The notes under the pieces were generated by a model, which saw nothing but the letters and a program-made list of their open reading frames with translations, was not told the origin of the DNA and ran no database searches. Both the position numbers and the translations under genes were made by a program. From NCBI RefSeq assembly GCF_963678635.1, contig NC_087065.1, positions 62,522,754-62,586,753 on the forward strand: DNA of 64,000 bases, written 5' to 3'. Numbering within the stretch: position 1 is the stretch's first letter; every line of letters begins with the position of its first letter. Source of the DNA: Symsagittifera roscoffensis (lineage: Eukaryota; Xenacoelomorpha; Acoela; Convolutidae). Shown piece after piece: positions 10,993-21,420 of this stretch.

Positions 10993-11714
10993 CCTGTCAG
11001 GAGTAAAATTAAACTGCTCATTTTTTAATTTACACGTGGCTAATTATCCCGCTATACAAAAACGGTCCGAATTAAACTGGTGCAGTTAATTGACTTTCTC
11101 AACTGCATACGCTACTCAAATTGCAACACTTAAATTTGAATATGACCAGCCTAAAATCCATAATTTTACCAATATTTACATTGCCAAAAACTATATGAGA
11201 CCAACTGCAGGGCAGTCGGGACCTTCAGCGTTTTGCACTAAAACAAGCGGTCTTGTTTCCTTGCTCTCGAAAGTACTGCATTCTGATTGGTTGAAGGTTT
11301 GTATTGTTCAATTTGCAAAAAAGTGAAACATCCAAGTGCCCTTTACCCCCCTAATTCAATTCGAGGAGGGGGGGATTGTTCACATGGTCCCAACAATCAC
11401 TCAAAATAAACAGTACTCGGACTAATGACCATTGCCAAGCATTATAAAAAATGATCAGCTTTGGTTTTTAGTATTTACCAAGTTGTTCCTCGTTTAAAAA
11501 TATAAATTTTCGACAATTTTACGAGAGCCGTGAAGTATTTTGTTTAAATACTGCCGGTTAGATTGAAATAAACCAAGCAAAAAGAAGTGTTGAAAGCTTT
11601 TATGCCTTTGCTGCAGACATTGGAAATCAGAAAAATTGGTAAACCATTAAAAAAAATGGGCAAAGGAGGGTTGGCAAAGATCATTTAAACTGGTATAGAT
11701 TTCTGTTTTAATTC

Positions 11715-12003
11715 TAAAAGAATGCTGTTCAAAATGGTAATTGAACAGAATCATTTTGTGAGTAAAAAAATATTCGACTTAGTTTTTTCCAGCTTTAAAG
11801 CAGATTTTTGCTATTTTTAAACTCACAGAGAGAAACTTTGATGTTCTTTTCCTGTTTTGTCGTCAACCCTTTTCTTCAAAGATTTGGCCCGTGGCCACTC
11901 ATAGCGCTTATTTTTGTACTGTTTTATGAAATCTATTCTTGTTTGAATAGTTATTCTAAAGGCTGCTTTGGTGCTAATAAATTCTCACTTTGAAGACAGA
12001 CTG
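11715..12003 (+). repeat. Dispersed family R2, copy 1
   Basis: A block of about 290 bp with GAACAGAATCATTTTG, ATTCGACTTAGTTTT, CACAGAGAGAAACTTTGATG, GTCAACCCTTTTCTTCAAAG, TCTAAAGGCTGCTTTGGTGC and a final AAGACAGACTG. Two further copies follow in the same orientation. Confidence 0.7.
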
Positions 12004-12489
12004 AAAAACGCAATCTTGTGGTCGGTCAAAACTTGCCAATAATTGCTCAAAAAGAGCCTCAGTTTTGACCTAAAAAACGGACATTTCTTTAAAAATTACG
12101 TTTCAGAAGTTTTAAGAGAGCCAGAAAATCAGTTCAGTCAACCTCACAAAAAGTTGAGAAACTATCAAACGTTTTTATTGAATGCCCCCCTTTGAGAACT
12201 ACATAGAACCTCGCACATTTTTTTTTATTTTTCTTCAGTTTTCATGTAAAACAATGCTAAGTTTGTCATACATTCAATAACTAAACTTTTGTGTGTGAAA
12301 ATTTTAAAGGATGTGAAATGTTCGCTTCCAATTTTCATAAATCAAATGTTTAAGATATAAGAAAAAACGGATGTGAAAAAATAATGAAATTCATTGTTTT
12401 TTGAAGCTTACTAAAACCATTCAAAGCGATTCCAAAGAATTGTAATGTGCATAAAATTGGTTTATTGCCAATTGCCGCATGCACCATAT

Positions 12490-12665
12490 TAACAGAGAGA
12501 AACTTTGATGCTATTTTCCTGTTATGTTGTCAACCCTTTTCTTCAAAGATTCGAACGTGGCCACTCTTTTTATGACATCTAATTTTTTTGAATAATATTT
12601 CTAAAGGCTGATTTGATTTGTTGCTGATTAACTTTCATTTTCAAGACAGACTGTGGAAAAAACGC
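12490..12665 (+). repeat. Dispersed family R2, copy 2 (5' truncated)
   Basis: It starts at ACAGAGAGAAACTTTGATGC and keeps GTCAACCCTTTTCTTCAAAG, GTGGCCACTC, TCTAAAGGCTG and AAGACAGACTG. Confidence 0.65.
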
Positions 12666-13519
12666 GAACTTGTGAACAGTCAAATCGACGGTCGAGTCTG
12701 TCTTGAAAACTATCGAATCGACTGTTCATAATGACAACAAAACTGCTTTCATCAGGTTAAAGCCCTGAATATTCCAACTGAACTGTGTTTAGTCAAGAAA
12801 TATTTTCGGTAGAAAAAGCATTCACAAAATATGAGTTCAACTTGATTAAATCATGGTTAAAGTGTTAAAACTTAGGTCATAAATGAATTTTAAAAACCAA
12901 TTAGCTTGCCTCAAATGAAATTGGAACAATTTTGTACTCCGGGATAATTCGCCACACGGAAAATAGTTCGCGTCAAGAACTCAGTATCGAAAAAACTAGG
13001 ATCGAGAATGACTCATTTTATGGTAATTTAATTATATGCGGACCCGACGGGGTGCCCGAAGATCCAGGGGCATATCCTTCTGAGTGAGTAAAAGTTCTTT
13101 GGAAACTGGTGTGAATAAATAAAACCACCCCAAACAAAAATATTCCTTGGAACAGTGAACAATAAAACAGGTTAGCTCAGATCAAACTCGAATAAAAACA
13201 AAGATAGCCGGTTGCTGTGCAAGTAGCACAAGATGTTTCGACCCTAGTTTTAAAAAATCAAAACAGTTTTAAAAATCAAAATAAATTAAGCCTAGTTTTT
13301 TCTGCGTGGTGTGATAAAAGTATCTAAACGAAAAATATAAATTAGGTATTTCAAAATACGTAGCAAACTAGGAAACCATTTTTCTAAATCAATGAATAGA
13401 CAGCCAAAAAATGTGATAAAAAATCGGAAAAAAAAATCCAAAAAGTTTTTCAATTTTTTTTGCTAAAATTTTTTGAAGTTTTGAAGTTTTCTTAGGATTT
13501 TCTGTTTATTTGTTTCAAT

Positions 13520-13805
13520 TCTGGGTAATAGCTGTTCAATATGGTAAATAAACAGAATCATTTTGGGAATAAAAAATATATTCGACTTAGTTTTGTCCAA
13601 TAGAGAAACTTAGCCAAACCGTGAAACAGGTTTTTGCAGATTTTTTAACTCACAGCGAGAAAATTTGATGCTATTTTTTTGTTTTGTTGTCAACCCTTTT
13701 CTTCAAAGATTCGGCCCATGGTAACTCATTGCGCTACTTTTAAGTACTTTTATCTGTTATCTGAATAACAATTCTAAAGGCTGCTTTGGTGCCAATAACG
13801 CCCTT
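13520..13805 (+). repeat. Dispersed family R2, copy 3
   Basis: It has the same landmark order as copy 1, starting TAGCTGTTCAATATGGTAA and ending AAGGCTGCTTTGGTGCCAAT. The final AAGACAGACTG is absent. The three copies lie within 2.1 kb in one orientation, so local duplication is as likely as separate insertion. Confidence 0.65.
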
Positions 13806-14397
13806 TAGTTATCTAAATGGCGTTGAAAAATTTCTTTAAACTTTTTTTAACCTAAGTAAAACTAAATATCTGCAGAAATAGACTATTGCAAGTGGCTGAA
13901 ATAAAATAAATAAGCCTGTTTGCTTGCTTTATTTGGTCAAAATTAGACCAAAAATCAATTTTTCAAATTTTTAAATTTTGTTTGATTCATGATGGAAAGG
14001 GTTTTAAGTTGATGCATCACTTGACCCATTTTGATGAATAGTTGTGGCACCCAATTTTGCGTGAAAACAGAAAAATACAGAAAATTAAAACACACCCAAA
14101 TACGTTTTTTTTAACCAATCCAGGACCAAAGTTTTGAAACACATCCTGTTTTTGTGAAATGAATTATATGAAACTCTCCCGTTTTTTATCAATGCAATTT
14201 TTTTTTGTTTCGAAAGGAACAATTAGGACCAAATAGTTGTTGGCAAATTAAATATTAGCAAATCTATGATTTTAGGCTGATTACACGAAGATTTAAATGT
14301 TGCAAATTGAGTCGTCGATAGAGTTAATAAAACCAATTAGCTGCCTCAATCGAGATTGGAACATATTTGTAGTGAGGGATGGTAAAACAAGCAGTTA

Positions 14398-14515
14398 ATA
14401 TAGTGGTTTGCACACTTGGCTGATCAAATGCAGAGCAAGAGATCGATACCCCAGGGAGCAGAGTTTTGTAAAAGTGGTCCGAATAAAAAACACTCCTAGC
14501 ATATATATTACTCAT
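14398..14515 (+). repeat. tRNA-related SINE
   Basis: The A-box-like segment is TAGTGGTTTGCACACTTGG and the B-box-like segment is GAGATCGATACCCC, about 30 bases apart, followed by a tail with AAAACACTCCTAGCATATAT. The same tail (CCCCAAGCATATATAT) is found at 27545-27595, 29108-29158 and 34160-34195. Confidence 0.55.
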
Positions 14516-14749
14516 TTTTTTTAAAAAACCGAATCAATTATTTAAATGACAGCAGTTCGTTTTTTTTTCAATGCGAGGTTTTTTGTTTCTAAAGGCCAAG
14601 TTTGAGAATTTAATGCTCGTTCCGCAGAAGAAAAAATATGATTTTTGTTTATTTCATTTCGTAAACGTAATTTATTACAACTAGTTTGGTAAATTTTGTG
14701 AAACATTGTTTTGTGCATACAAATCAGCTTTTAGTTTTCTAACAGAGCC

Positions 14750-15175
14750 TGAGCTCAAAAAGGTAACACGATGATAAAGTTAGCTATGTAGACACATTCG
14801 GTGCTTATGCTTCTAAGCGAATGGAAAGTAGGGGATGTTTTTGAGAGGCTTGAGAGAGATTATTTTGTCAAAATAAGCAGCAAATCCGCATTTTTGAGGG
14901 ATTTTTTGTACCATCTGAGAAATTGTTGTTCTGAGAATTGGAAAAATACTTCAACTGTGAACATTTTTCAAAAATTTACTGGGTTTAAAAATTGCTAATT
15001 TGGTCAATTTGGATTAATTTCCGCGTGATGTGATGCGTTCTTATAACACGCGTTAGCGGCAAATTAATCTGTTCCAAATTGAATTGAGGCCATCGATTTA
15101 GTCCTTTTGAAAGAACGAGAGACGCCAAACACACCATTTCTATCTTACATAGCATGTGGGGGATGAAATGAAAAC
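14750..15175 (+). repeat. Dispersed family R1 copy next to the assembly gap
   Basis: It contains CCTGAGCTCAAAAAGGTAA, a GCTAATTTGGTCAATTTGG stretch, TAACACGCGTTAGCGGCAAA, TTCCAAATTGAATTGAGGCC and GCATGTGGGGGATGAAATG in R1 order. Confidence 0.5.
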
Positions 15176-15249
15176 AAAAATTTTTTTTTTCGATTATTTC
15201 GTCAAATCTCAACCAAAAAATATTCAATTGGCCTCAACGTGCAGTCAAA

Positions 15250-15449
15250 NNNNNNNNNNNNNNNNNNNNNNNNNNNNNNNNNNNNNNNNNNNNNNNNNNN
15301 NNNNNNNNNNNNNNNNNNNNNNNNNNNNNNNNNNNNNNNNNNNNNNNNNNNNNNNNNNNNNNNNNNNNNNNNNNNNNNNNNNNNNNNNNNNNNNNNNNNN
15401 NNNNNNNNNNNNNNNNNNNNNNNNNNNNNNNNNNNNNNNNNNNNNNNNN
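15250..15449. other. Assembly gap (200 N)
   Basis: Exactly 200 unknown bases, which looks like a fixed placeholder rather than a measured length. Sequence on both sides is repeat-like, so a collapsed repeat may be missing. Confidence 1.
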
Positions 15450-16160
15450 TTCAAGATCTTCTTTTATCAATGCCTTAGATATTTAAAAAGCAATCTTGAA
15501 AGATATTAAATAATTGAACATCAATTTTTACGCCGAGTGGATGTCAATCAATAGATTTGATGGCCGACAAAAATGATAATAAAATGAAGTATTGTATTAT
15601 CAGTTTTATCTTACAATGTATCTACTAATTGACAGTTTTTAAATTTAGAATTTAATTTTAAATAAGTCATTTTGAGGTAGTTCAGTTAGATGGTTTGCAA
15701 ACTTCTGTTTTGTTTTGTTTTGTTCGAGTGACGTCAGTTTTCAGAGTCGCGGTTTTTTAGTTTGAAAAATGACAGCCTCTGTTAATATTTTTCCTCAATC
15801 ACCGCTGTTTTTTAAATCATGTCTGATCTTATGGTTCCAAATTCTGAAATTTCGTAGTAAATTTCTTTTCTAATGATTCAATTTCTTATACACGCAAAAC
15901 TAGAAACACTAATTAATCATCAGACTGGGTCGAGTGATACATCTTTCTTCTGCTAAGAGTTTAAAAAATTCGGAAAGTGAACAAGAAAAAACTGCGACCA
16001 CGCATTTCTAACCTTTTTATAACCCCTTGATATATTCTGCATCACCCGAGTCGAGGTGCACGACTTGTGTTTTGACTTTGAAAGTCAAGCAAACGCATTT
16101 TTGAGCCTAAAAATCCGCCGTCGAGAAGCGATTTAAAGCCAAGCACAAAATGGAAATGTT
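15450..16160. other. AT-rich DNA, nothing recognised
   Basis: No exon-like frame, RNA gene or repeat shared with the rest of the window was found. Confidence 0.4.
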
Positions 16161-16164
16161 AGGT

Positions 16165-16290
16165 CATAACATGGATCGAAAAAGCTGAAACATAGGTCGA
16201 GCATAGTCGAAATATACCAGATTTTGGTCGAGAAAGTCGAAAAACAGGTCAAACACAGTCGAAACATGGGTCGCGCACGATCTATTTTTT
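16165..16290. repeat. Minisatellite of GTCGAAACATAGGTCGAGCA type (block 1)
   Basis: Imperfect units of about 22 bp, GTCGA(A/G)-CA-(T/C)AGTCGAAA(C/T)AT, with longer spacers of ATACCAGATTTTGGTCGAGA. The same units recur 400 bp downstream. Confidence 0.7.
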
Positions 16291-16709
16291 CAAATTTTTA
16301 ATTTTTTTCAAAATTTTATTTAAATTTGGATTGGAATTTGAGCAAAATAAATCTGCTCAGAAAAGACCTCCATCCAAAAATTGCAACGCGCAACAATCAA
16401 TTGAGGAAATTTGGTTGCCGTAAAACTGGAAGCTTCAGAAGGAACCCTTCTAGTTTTAGAAATCGAAGGACTCCTGCGGCAAAAAAAAGTTCTGCCAAAA
16501 ATCCTCAATATCAGTTTTCACATCAACAGTTTAAGGAAAAAAACTAAAATTGGGAGGCTCAACTTGAAAAAAAACTAGTTTTTGGCAGAGGATTTTTGCG
16601 TTTTTCAGATTCTTTTAGTCTTTTTTCAAATCAAGCATTAACACATACAATCAGATGAAAAGCATCTATAATGATTTTTTTTTCTTCAATTCATTTATTT
16701 TATTTGATA

Positions 16710-16945
16710 GTAAAGAAAGTCGAGAAAGCCGGAAAATATGTGAAACAAAGTCGAAATATACCCTTTTTGGACAAGAAAGTCGAAGCAATGTTCGAGCACA
16801 ATTGAAATATAGGTCAAACACAGTCGAAACATTCGTCGAACACAGTCGAAATATACCCATTTTTGGTCGAAAAATTTCAAACATTTGTCAAGCACATTCG
16901 AAAATTGAGTCGAGCACAGTCGAAACATAGTTCGAACACAATTGT
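16710..16945. repeat. Minisatellite of GTCGAAACATAGGTCGAGCA type (block 2)
   Basis: At least eight imperfect units: CACAGTCGAAACATT, CACAGTCGAAATATACCC, CACATTCGAAAATTG and others. They translate in one frame as a degenerate repeat, but the frame is not maintained outside, so I treat it as non-coding. Confidence 0.7.
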
Positions 16946-17284
16946 TTTTACTTTTTTTATTGCAGCTTTGGAAACTAGATGACATGATTCGTCAAAATTT
17001 TTTTCGTATTGTCGTCAAAATAATTTTGAACCGCTAATTGAATATAGCTAGGAGAATTATGACTAAAAATTAGAATTTTTTTTTCGGAATTTTTTTTTCA
17101 AAATGTGTGCATCATAAACGATATCTAAATTTATTACCTGCATAAAATTGAAAAACAACGGAAGTTTTGCAAAATTGATCTTAGCTGTTATTGTTTATTG
17201 TTTTGACTTCGAAGAAAATAAGGGATAAATATGATCGAGGTGTTTTTTGATCGAGGTATGAAATATGATCGAGGTATGACCCAT

Positions 17285-17352
17285 TCTGAAACATCTTTCA
17301 CTCAGGGGAGCGTTACATGGATCTTCGTGGTCCATGAAGGGGCGCGCTTACC
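17285..17352 (-). repeat. tRNA-related SINE head
   Basis: On the minus strand it reads AGTGGTAAGCGCGCCCCTTC (A-box-like) and AGATCCATGTAACGCTCCCC. It is related to the copies at 10925 and 14398. Confidence 0.45.
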
Positions 17353-18243
17353 ACTATTTTTTCCTGATTTATAGGTTGTGGTGAAAGACTCAGAGTAGAC
17401 TACGTGACTGACAGAATGTTGTGATTCTTCGATGCTGAAAGTTTAACGCGCATCATTTACGCGTGGCGAGTTATCCCGCAACACAAAATCGTTCCAAATT
17501 CAATTGAGGCTGACTATCTGGTCTTTTTAATTTCATGCACGATTCTTAATATTAAGCCTAAAATTCATAGTTTGTCAATATTTCAATTTCCACAAAATAT
17601 TCGAGACCAGTTCATAGACAGTCTGAACATTAAGGGTTTTGCGCTCAAACGAGCAGTCTTGTTATACTATTGAAACACATTCGAGATGTTTTCGTCAATT
17701 TCTTTACTTTTGAGCATTTTAGAACTTTTTTAATAGAATCTTAGAAGTTTTCTTATAAGAAAGTTGTAAGATAGGGGAGTTTTTCGTCGGATAGTCAATC
17801 CGGGGAGTTATAATGCTGCGTCGAAAACTTATGGTAGCATAAGCTGACGATAAACCCGATTGTACTGTATTGCCCGTTCATTCTTTGAATTTCACGAGTT
17901 TTTTTTAGAACTGAGATCGCAGCTTCCTCTGTTATCACACATTAAAAACAGTGACACCATCCCCCAGCAAAAATATCTAATAGTTTGCCCACGAGATGCT
18001 ACTTGCCTCTCATAACTTATCTAGGTTGTGTACAAGCATCTTTTTGACAAGTACACCAAGGATTGAACCATCTTTACAATGACGATAAACCCGCTCGGCC
18101 GCAGAAAAAGACATTTTCTAGAATGATAAATCATTATGGCCTCTATTGTCGAGCATTTTAAAAGGAAGGCTTTTGGGGGAAAATATGACAATTTCTATCA
18201 ATTTTTAACCATTTTCACACAAGTTTTGCACCTGGATAAGAGT
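17353..18243. other. AT-rich DNA with fragments of R1 and the short hairpin motif
   Basis: Positions 17440-17520 keep an R1 piece (TTTACGCGTGGCGAGTTATC, TTCCAAATTCAATTGAGGC). Positions 17606-17664 keep the terminal motif (GACAGTCTGAACATT...GAGCAGTCTTGTT). No gene is seen. Confidence 0.45.
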
Positions 18244-18664
18244 CAGGGGCGGATCTAGGATTTTCTCGAGGGGGGAAGGCGGATTTTCAAAAAATTTTCG
18301 AAAATTTTGACGACCTTTTTTTGGTGATGAGCTCTCCTAAAGCACCTCAAAAGACGCTGTTTTCGCCAAATTTTCTGCGCCGCAGGCAAGTTTTTTTAAA
18401 AAAAGGGGCAAAAAAGCCGTTTTTGGGCACTTTTTGAAAAATTTTGACAAAAAAAAGCGCGTTTTTTTGGCGCGCGCTCCCCCTCAAAGTTAGTATATAT
18501 TTGCGCCCAAGGCGCTTTTAAAAAAATTTTAGGTTCGGTCGGCCAAAAATGGATTTCTTAAAAAGTACTTAAGGGGGACCTTTTGGGTCGGCAGAGGGTC
18601 GAATCCCTGAAGGAAGGCGTCCGCCGCAACCCTCCCCCCCCCCCCCTCCCTAAATCCGCCCCTG
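18244..18664. mobile_element. Non-autonomous hAT-type MITE, 421 bp, with 8-bp target duplication
   Basis: The ends are CAGGGGCGGATCTAG and, inverted, CTAAATCCGCCCCTG. The flanking octamers are ATAAGAGT (18236-18243) and ATATGAGT (18665-18672), matching at 7 of 8 bases. Eight-base target duplications and CAGGGGCGGAT ends are typical of hAT-derived non-autonomous elements in many animals. The interior is GC-rich compared with its surroundings, has a C14-type tract before the right end, and holds no transposase. Confidence 0.85.
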
Positions 18665-18834
18665 ATATGAGTATTATTCATCATATGCAAATTGTTTTTA
18701 TTTCAGATCAAAAATTGCATGTTAAATTAATTCTCCTTAGCACAGTTGTGAGCTGTAAAATATCGAGTTGAATCATTCAGATCGATCAGCGACGCACCTT
18801 TTACCTCTGCGTGTAGTTAGTTGGTTAGTTTGCT

Positions 18835-19022
18835 TTACCAACAGAGAACTTTCTTCGTTCAACTTTTATTTACTCGGTGACGGCAATGCAGCTTTTCAGC
18901 AGCCAATCAGAAGTCTTCATTTATCTTCATCAACTTTATGAAGCGAAAAGTCTGTGAAGTGAACGACTGATGTTTCGAACGTTTCTAGTCATAAAACCAT
19001 TTGCGTTGGCTCTGTTGGTAAT
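18835..19022. mobile_element. Possible small MITE with 12-bp inverted ends
   Basis: TTACCAACAGAG at 18835 is inverted at 19011-19022 (CTCTGTTGGTAA). The 188-bp interior has no frame. No second copy was found in the window and the target duplication is unclear. Confidence 0.3.
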
Positions 19023-19819
19023 TTAGTCAATCAAATTTTCAAGTCAAGGGAGCCTCACTTCAAGAAACATGATTAATTATTGAACTTCAAAAAGTTTGAA
19101 AACTTCAAAAATGAAACAATGCCTGACGCCCTAAAAACTCTCAAATTTAACTTAATTACGTGAAAAGTCGAACAACTGCAAAAATGAGAGGTATATTTTG
19201 TCGGCCAAGAATGAACCCGTCGTGAAAAAGTAGCAAATGGGAGAATACACGATTATATCAATTGTTTAATCGAAGAGCTACATACATATTAAAACTTTAC
19301 TATTTGTAGGGACATACCGCATAACGCGAGCGCTTATTAGATACTGATAAAAATGCATGTGCGCGATAACTTAGTGTTTTTTTTTTCGGTTTCCGTTTTT
19401 GACATTCAATGATCTCAATCTATAAATCTACAGCTGCAGTTCGAGTAGTATGTCGGTTCAAGCAGTATGGTGCATAAGCACAGTCTACACTGGAGAATCC
19501 CTTATTGTAGAAGAAAAGAACGACAAAACGTTCAACAGGAAGCTTGAAGCGTTAGCCAATCAGAATTTAGTACTTTATTTGTTAAAAAACGGAAAAATGA
19601 GTCGTTTTTGAAAAATAAAAAATAAGTTTGAAACTTTCTGTCGGTAGATCCTTCTGCCATGAGGGAAGTCATAGGAATTTTGGCAAATAGCTTTCATGAC
19701 ATGTGACTAACCATAGCTTTTAAGCTATTGAACTTTTCAAAAATTGAGCTCCCCATAACTGTACAATTGTTATCTACTCGATAGTAGTAGTACTCACGTT
19801 CAAGTAGCAAGACAACGTC

Positions 19820-19935
19820 TACACAGAGGCGACGCGGAGCTTCGCAGCACTTGCGACACAATAAAAACATTGGATTACAAGATGTTGATAGAAAAAAGAA
19901 GGAAGTCAAGTTTTTGAAAAATAAGCTAAAAACAG
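19820..19935 (-). repeat. 3' part of the ACACAGAGGCGAAGC SINE family
   Basis: It carries ACACAGAGGCGACGCGGAGC followed by TTCGCAGCACTTGCGACACA. The same module occurs near 40903, 45955, 47934, 52354 and 62688. At 40903 and 47934 it is followed by a minus-strand tRNA-like head, which sets the orientation. Confidence 0.5.
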
Positions 19936-20631
19936 TAAGCGAAAAAACTTTGTCTACAACATTTTCCTATCTTTGGTTCGGATGAGGTTCATAAACAGCC
20001 TTAAAAAACCTTGATAATCAATGAACGATCTTCAGCTAAGGCGAAAAAAACTTGGGTCGACACTCATTAAGCCGAAAACGAAATCAAAAAATTTTCAAGC
20101 TAAAAAAACTTAAAATCAAATATCTTAAAATCCAATCCCTCCCAAAAAAAGCGAAAACACTTAAAAAGTTGCCCATAAAACTACGCAGCATCAGCTGACT
20201 AAGTCGATAAAACATAAGCCGAACCCATTTAATAAAAAATCAAAAAAAAAATATAAAAAAAAACAAAAAAAATCAAAGTTCGTAAATTAACCTACAGAAT
20301 AACCATAAATTAAGCTCCAGAACAACTTTCAATAATAGTAAAAACTAAAAAACCAGCAAAAACTGGAAGTACTTTGATATTTTTAAGGATATGCTTTCCT
20401 GATGTGCCATGAAATGCGCTCTTTTCAAGGCCCAAAACCATAGTTGTTTCTCTAGTAAAATAAGTGATTAGCTGCTAGTATAGATGAGACATATATTAAA
20501 TTTTCTTGGCCGAGGTATTGGAATTCTTTCAAAACCTGTTCATTTGATCAAAGTTGTGACTGCGAAGCCACCTATACCAAAAAGATTAACTCAACCTGTC
20601 TTTTCTGTTGAACTCAAAGTCTAATATTTGC

Positions 20632-20829
20632 ATTACGAGGCCAAAGTGTGCACTGGATAGGCGAACAATTTTGTGTCTGTAAGTTCCTGGATTCCAGAGA
20701 CAAGCCTTTAAACATGTAATAATTTTGTCGAAAGGATCAAAGAGAATGACAGAAAAAAAAGAACAAAAGGAGCGTCCTTGTTGCGGAATGCGCTTACAAT
20801 TCACAAAATTTACAGTTTGGCCTCGTAAT
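20632..20829 (+). mobile_element. MITE, 198 bp (copy 2 of the ATTACGAGGCC element)
   Basis: Its terminal repeats and internal sequence match 5240-5439 in reverse orientation. It is inserted in a copy of the same ~170-bp satellite, whose next unit resumes at 20830 with GGGTAGTTTTTGAGAAAA. Confidence 0.8.
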
Positions 20830-21420
20830 GTGTCAGGGTAGTTTTTGAGAAAAAAAATGAAAATCGGCAAAAACTACAGAACTTGAACAAAACATCTTTT
20901 GATACACAAATAAAGGAGTCGACGCTTCAGCGAAAAAAATATAAAAACGTTGTATTCGCGTTAATCCTTAAAGGGAAATTTGGTAGGGTGGTTTTTCAGA
21001 AGTCGAAGAACATTCCATAAAACGGTCAAAAAATAATCCAGACTGGATTGTCCGAGTCTTATAGTTTTTCTTAGAAAAATAAGTCGTACCAGTTTATCCA
21101 GCAAAGAATTCCACTATGTGTTTGTTCGATTGACCCATTAAGCTGAGAATTGGCGGGGTAGTTTTCGAGAAAAATCAAATTCTCCAAAAACCGGTAAAAA
21201 TATTTTCCGAAAGCCATTTTTTTCTGAAAAAACACAAGAGTTATCCGCTTATACAGAAGAGCTTCTCACATCCACTTTTGTTTGCTTGAAACCAAGTTTG
21301 AGCTTCAAAAGGATACTTTTTAAGAAACTCAAAAGTTTCGATAATTGTCATAAAACAAAAACTTTGCTTTTTCCGACTGCCATAAGTTTTGTTTTAGAGA
21401 AATTTGGGCTAAGCCACATA
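20830..21420 (+). repeat. Satellite with a period near 170 bp (block at 21 kb)
   Basis: Three to four diverged units marked by GGGTAGTTTTCGAGAAAA (about 20836, 20985, 21158, 21310), AAAACGGTCAAAAA and GAGTTATCCGCTTAT. It is homologous to the 52.7-53.6 kb block and, inverted, to module C of the 1.3-5.2 kb array. Confidence 0.65.
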
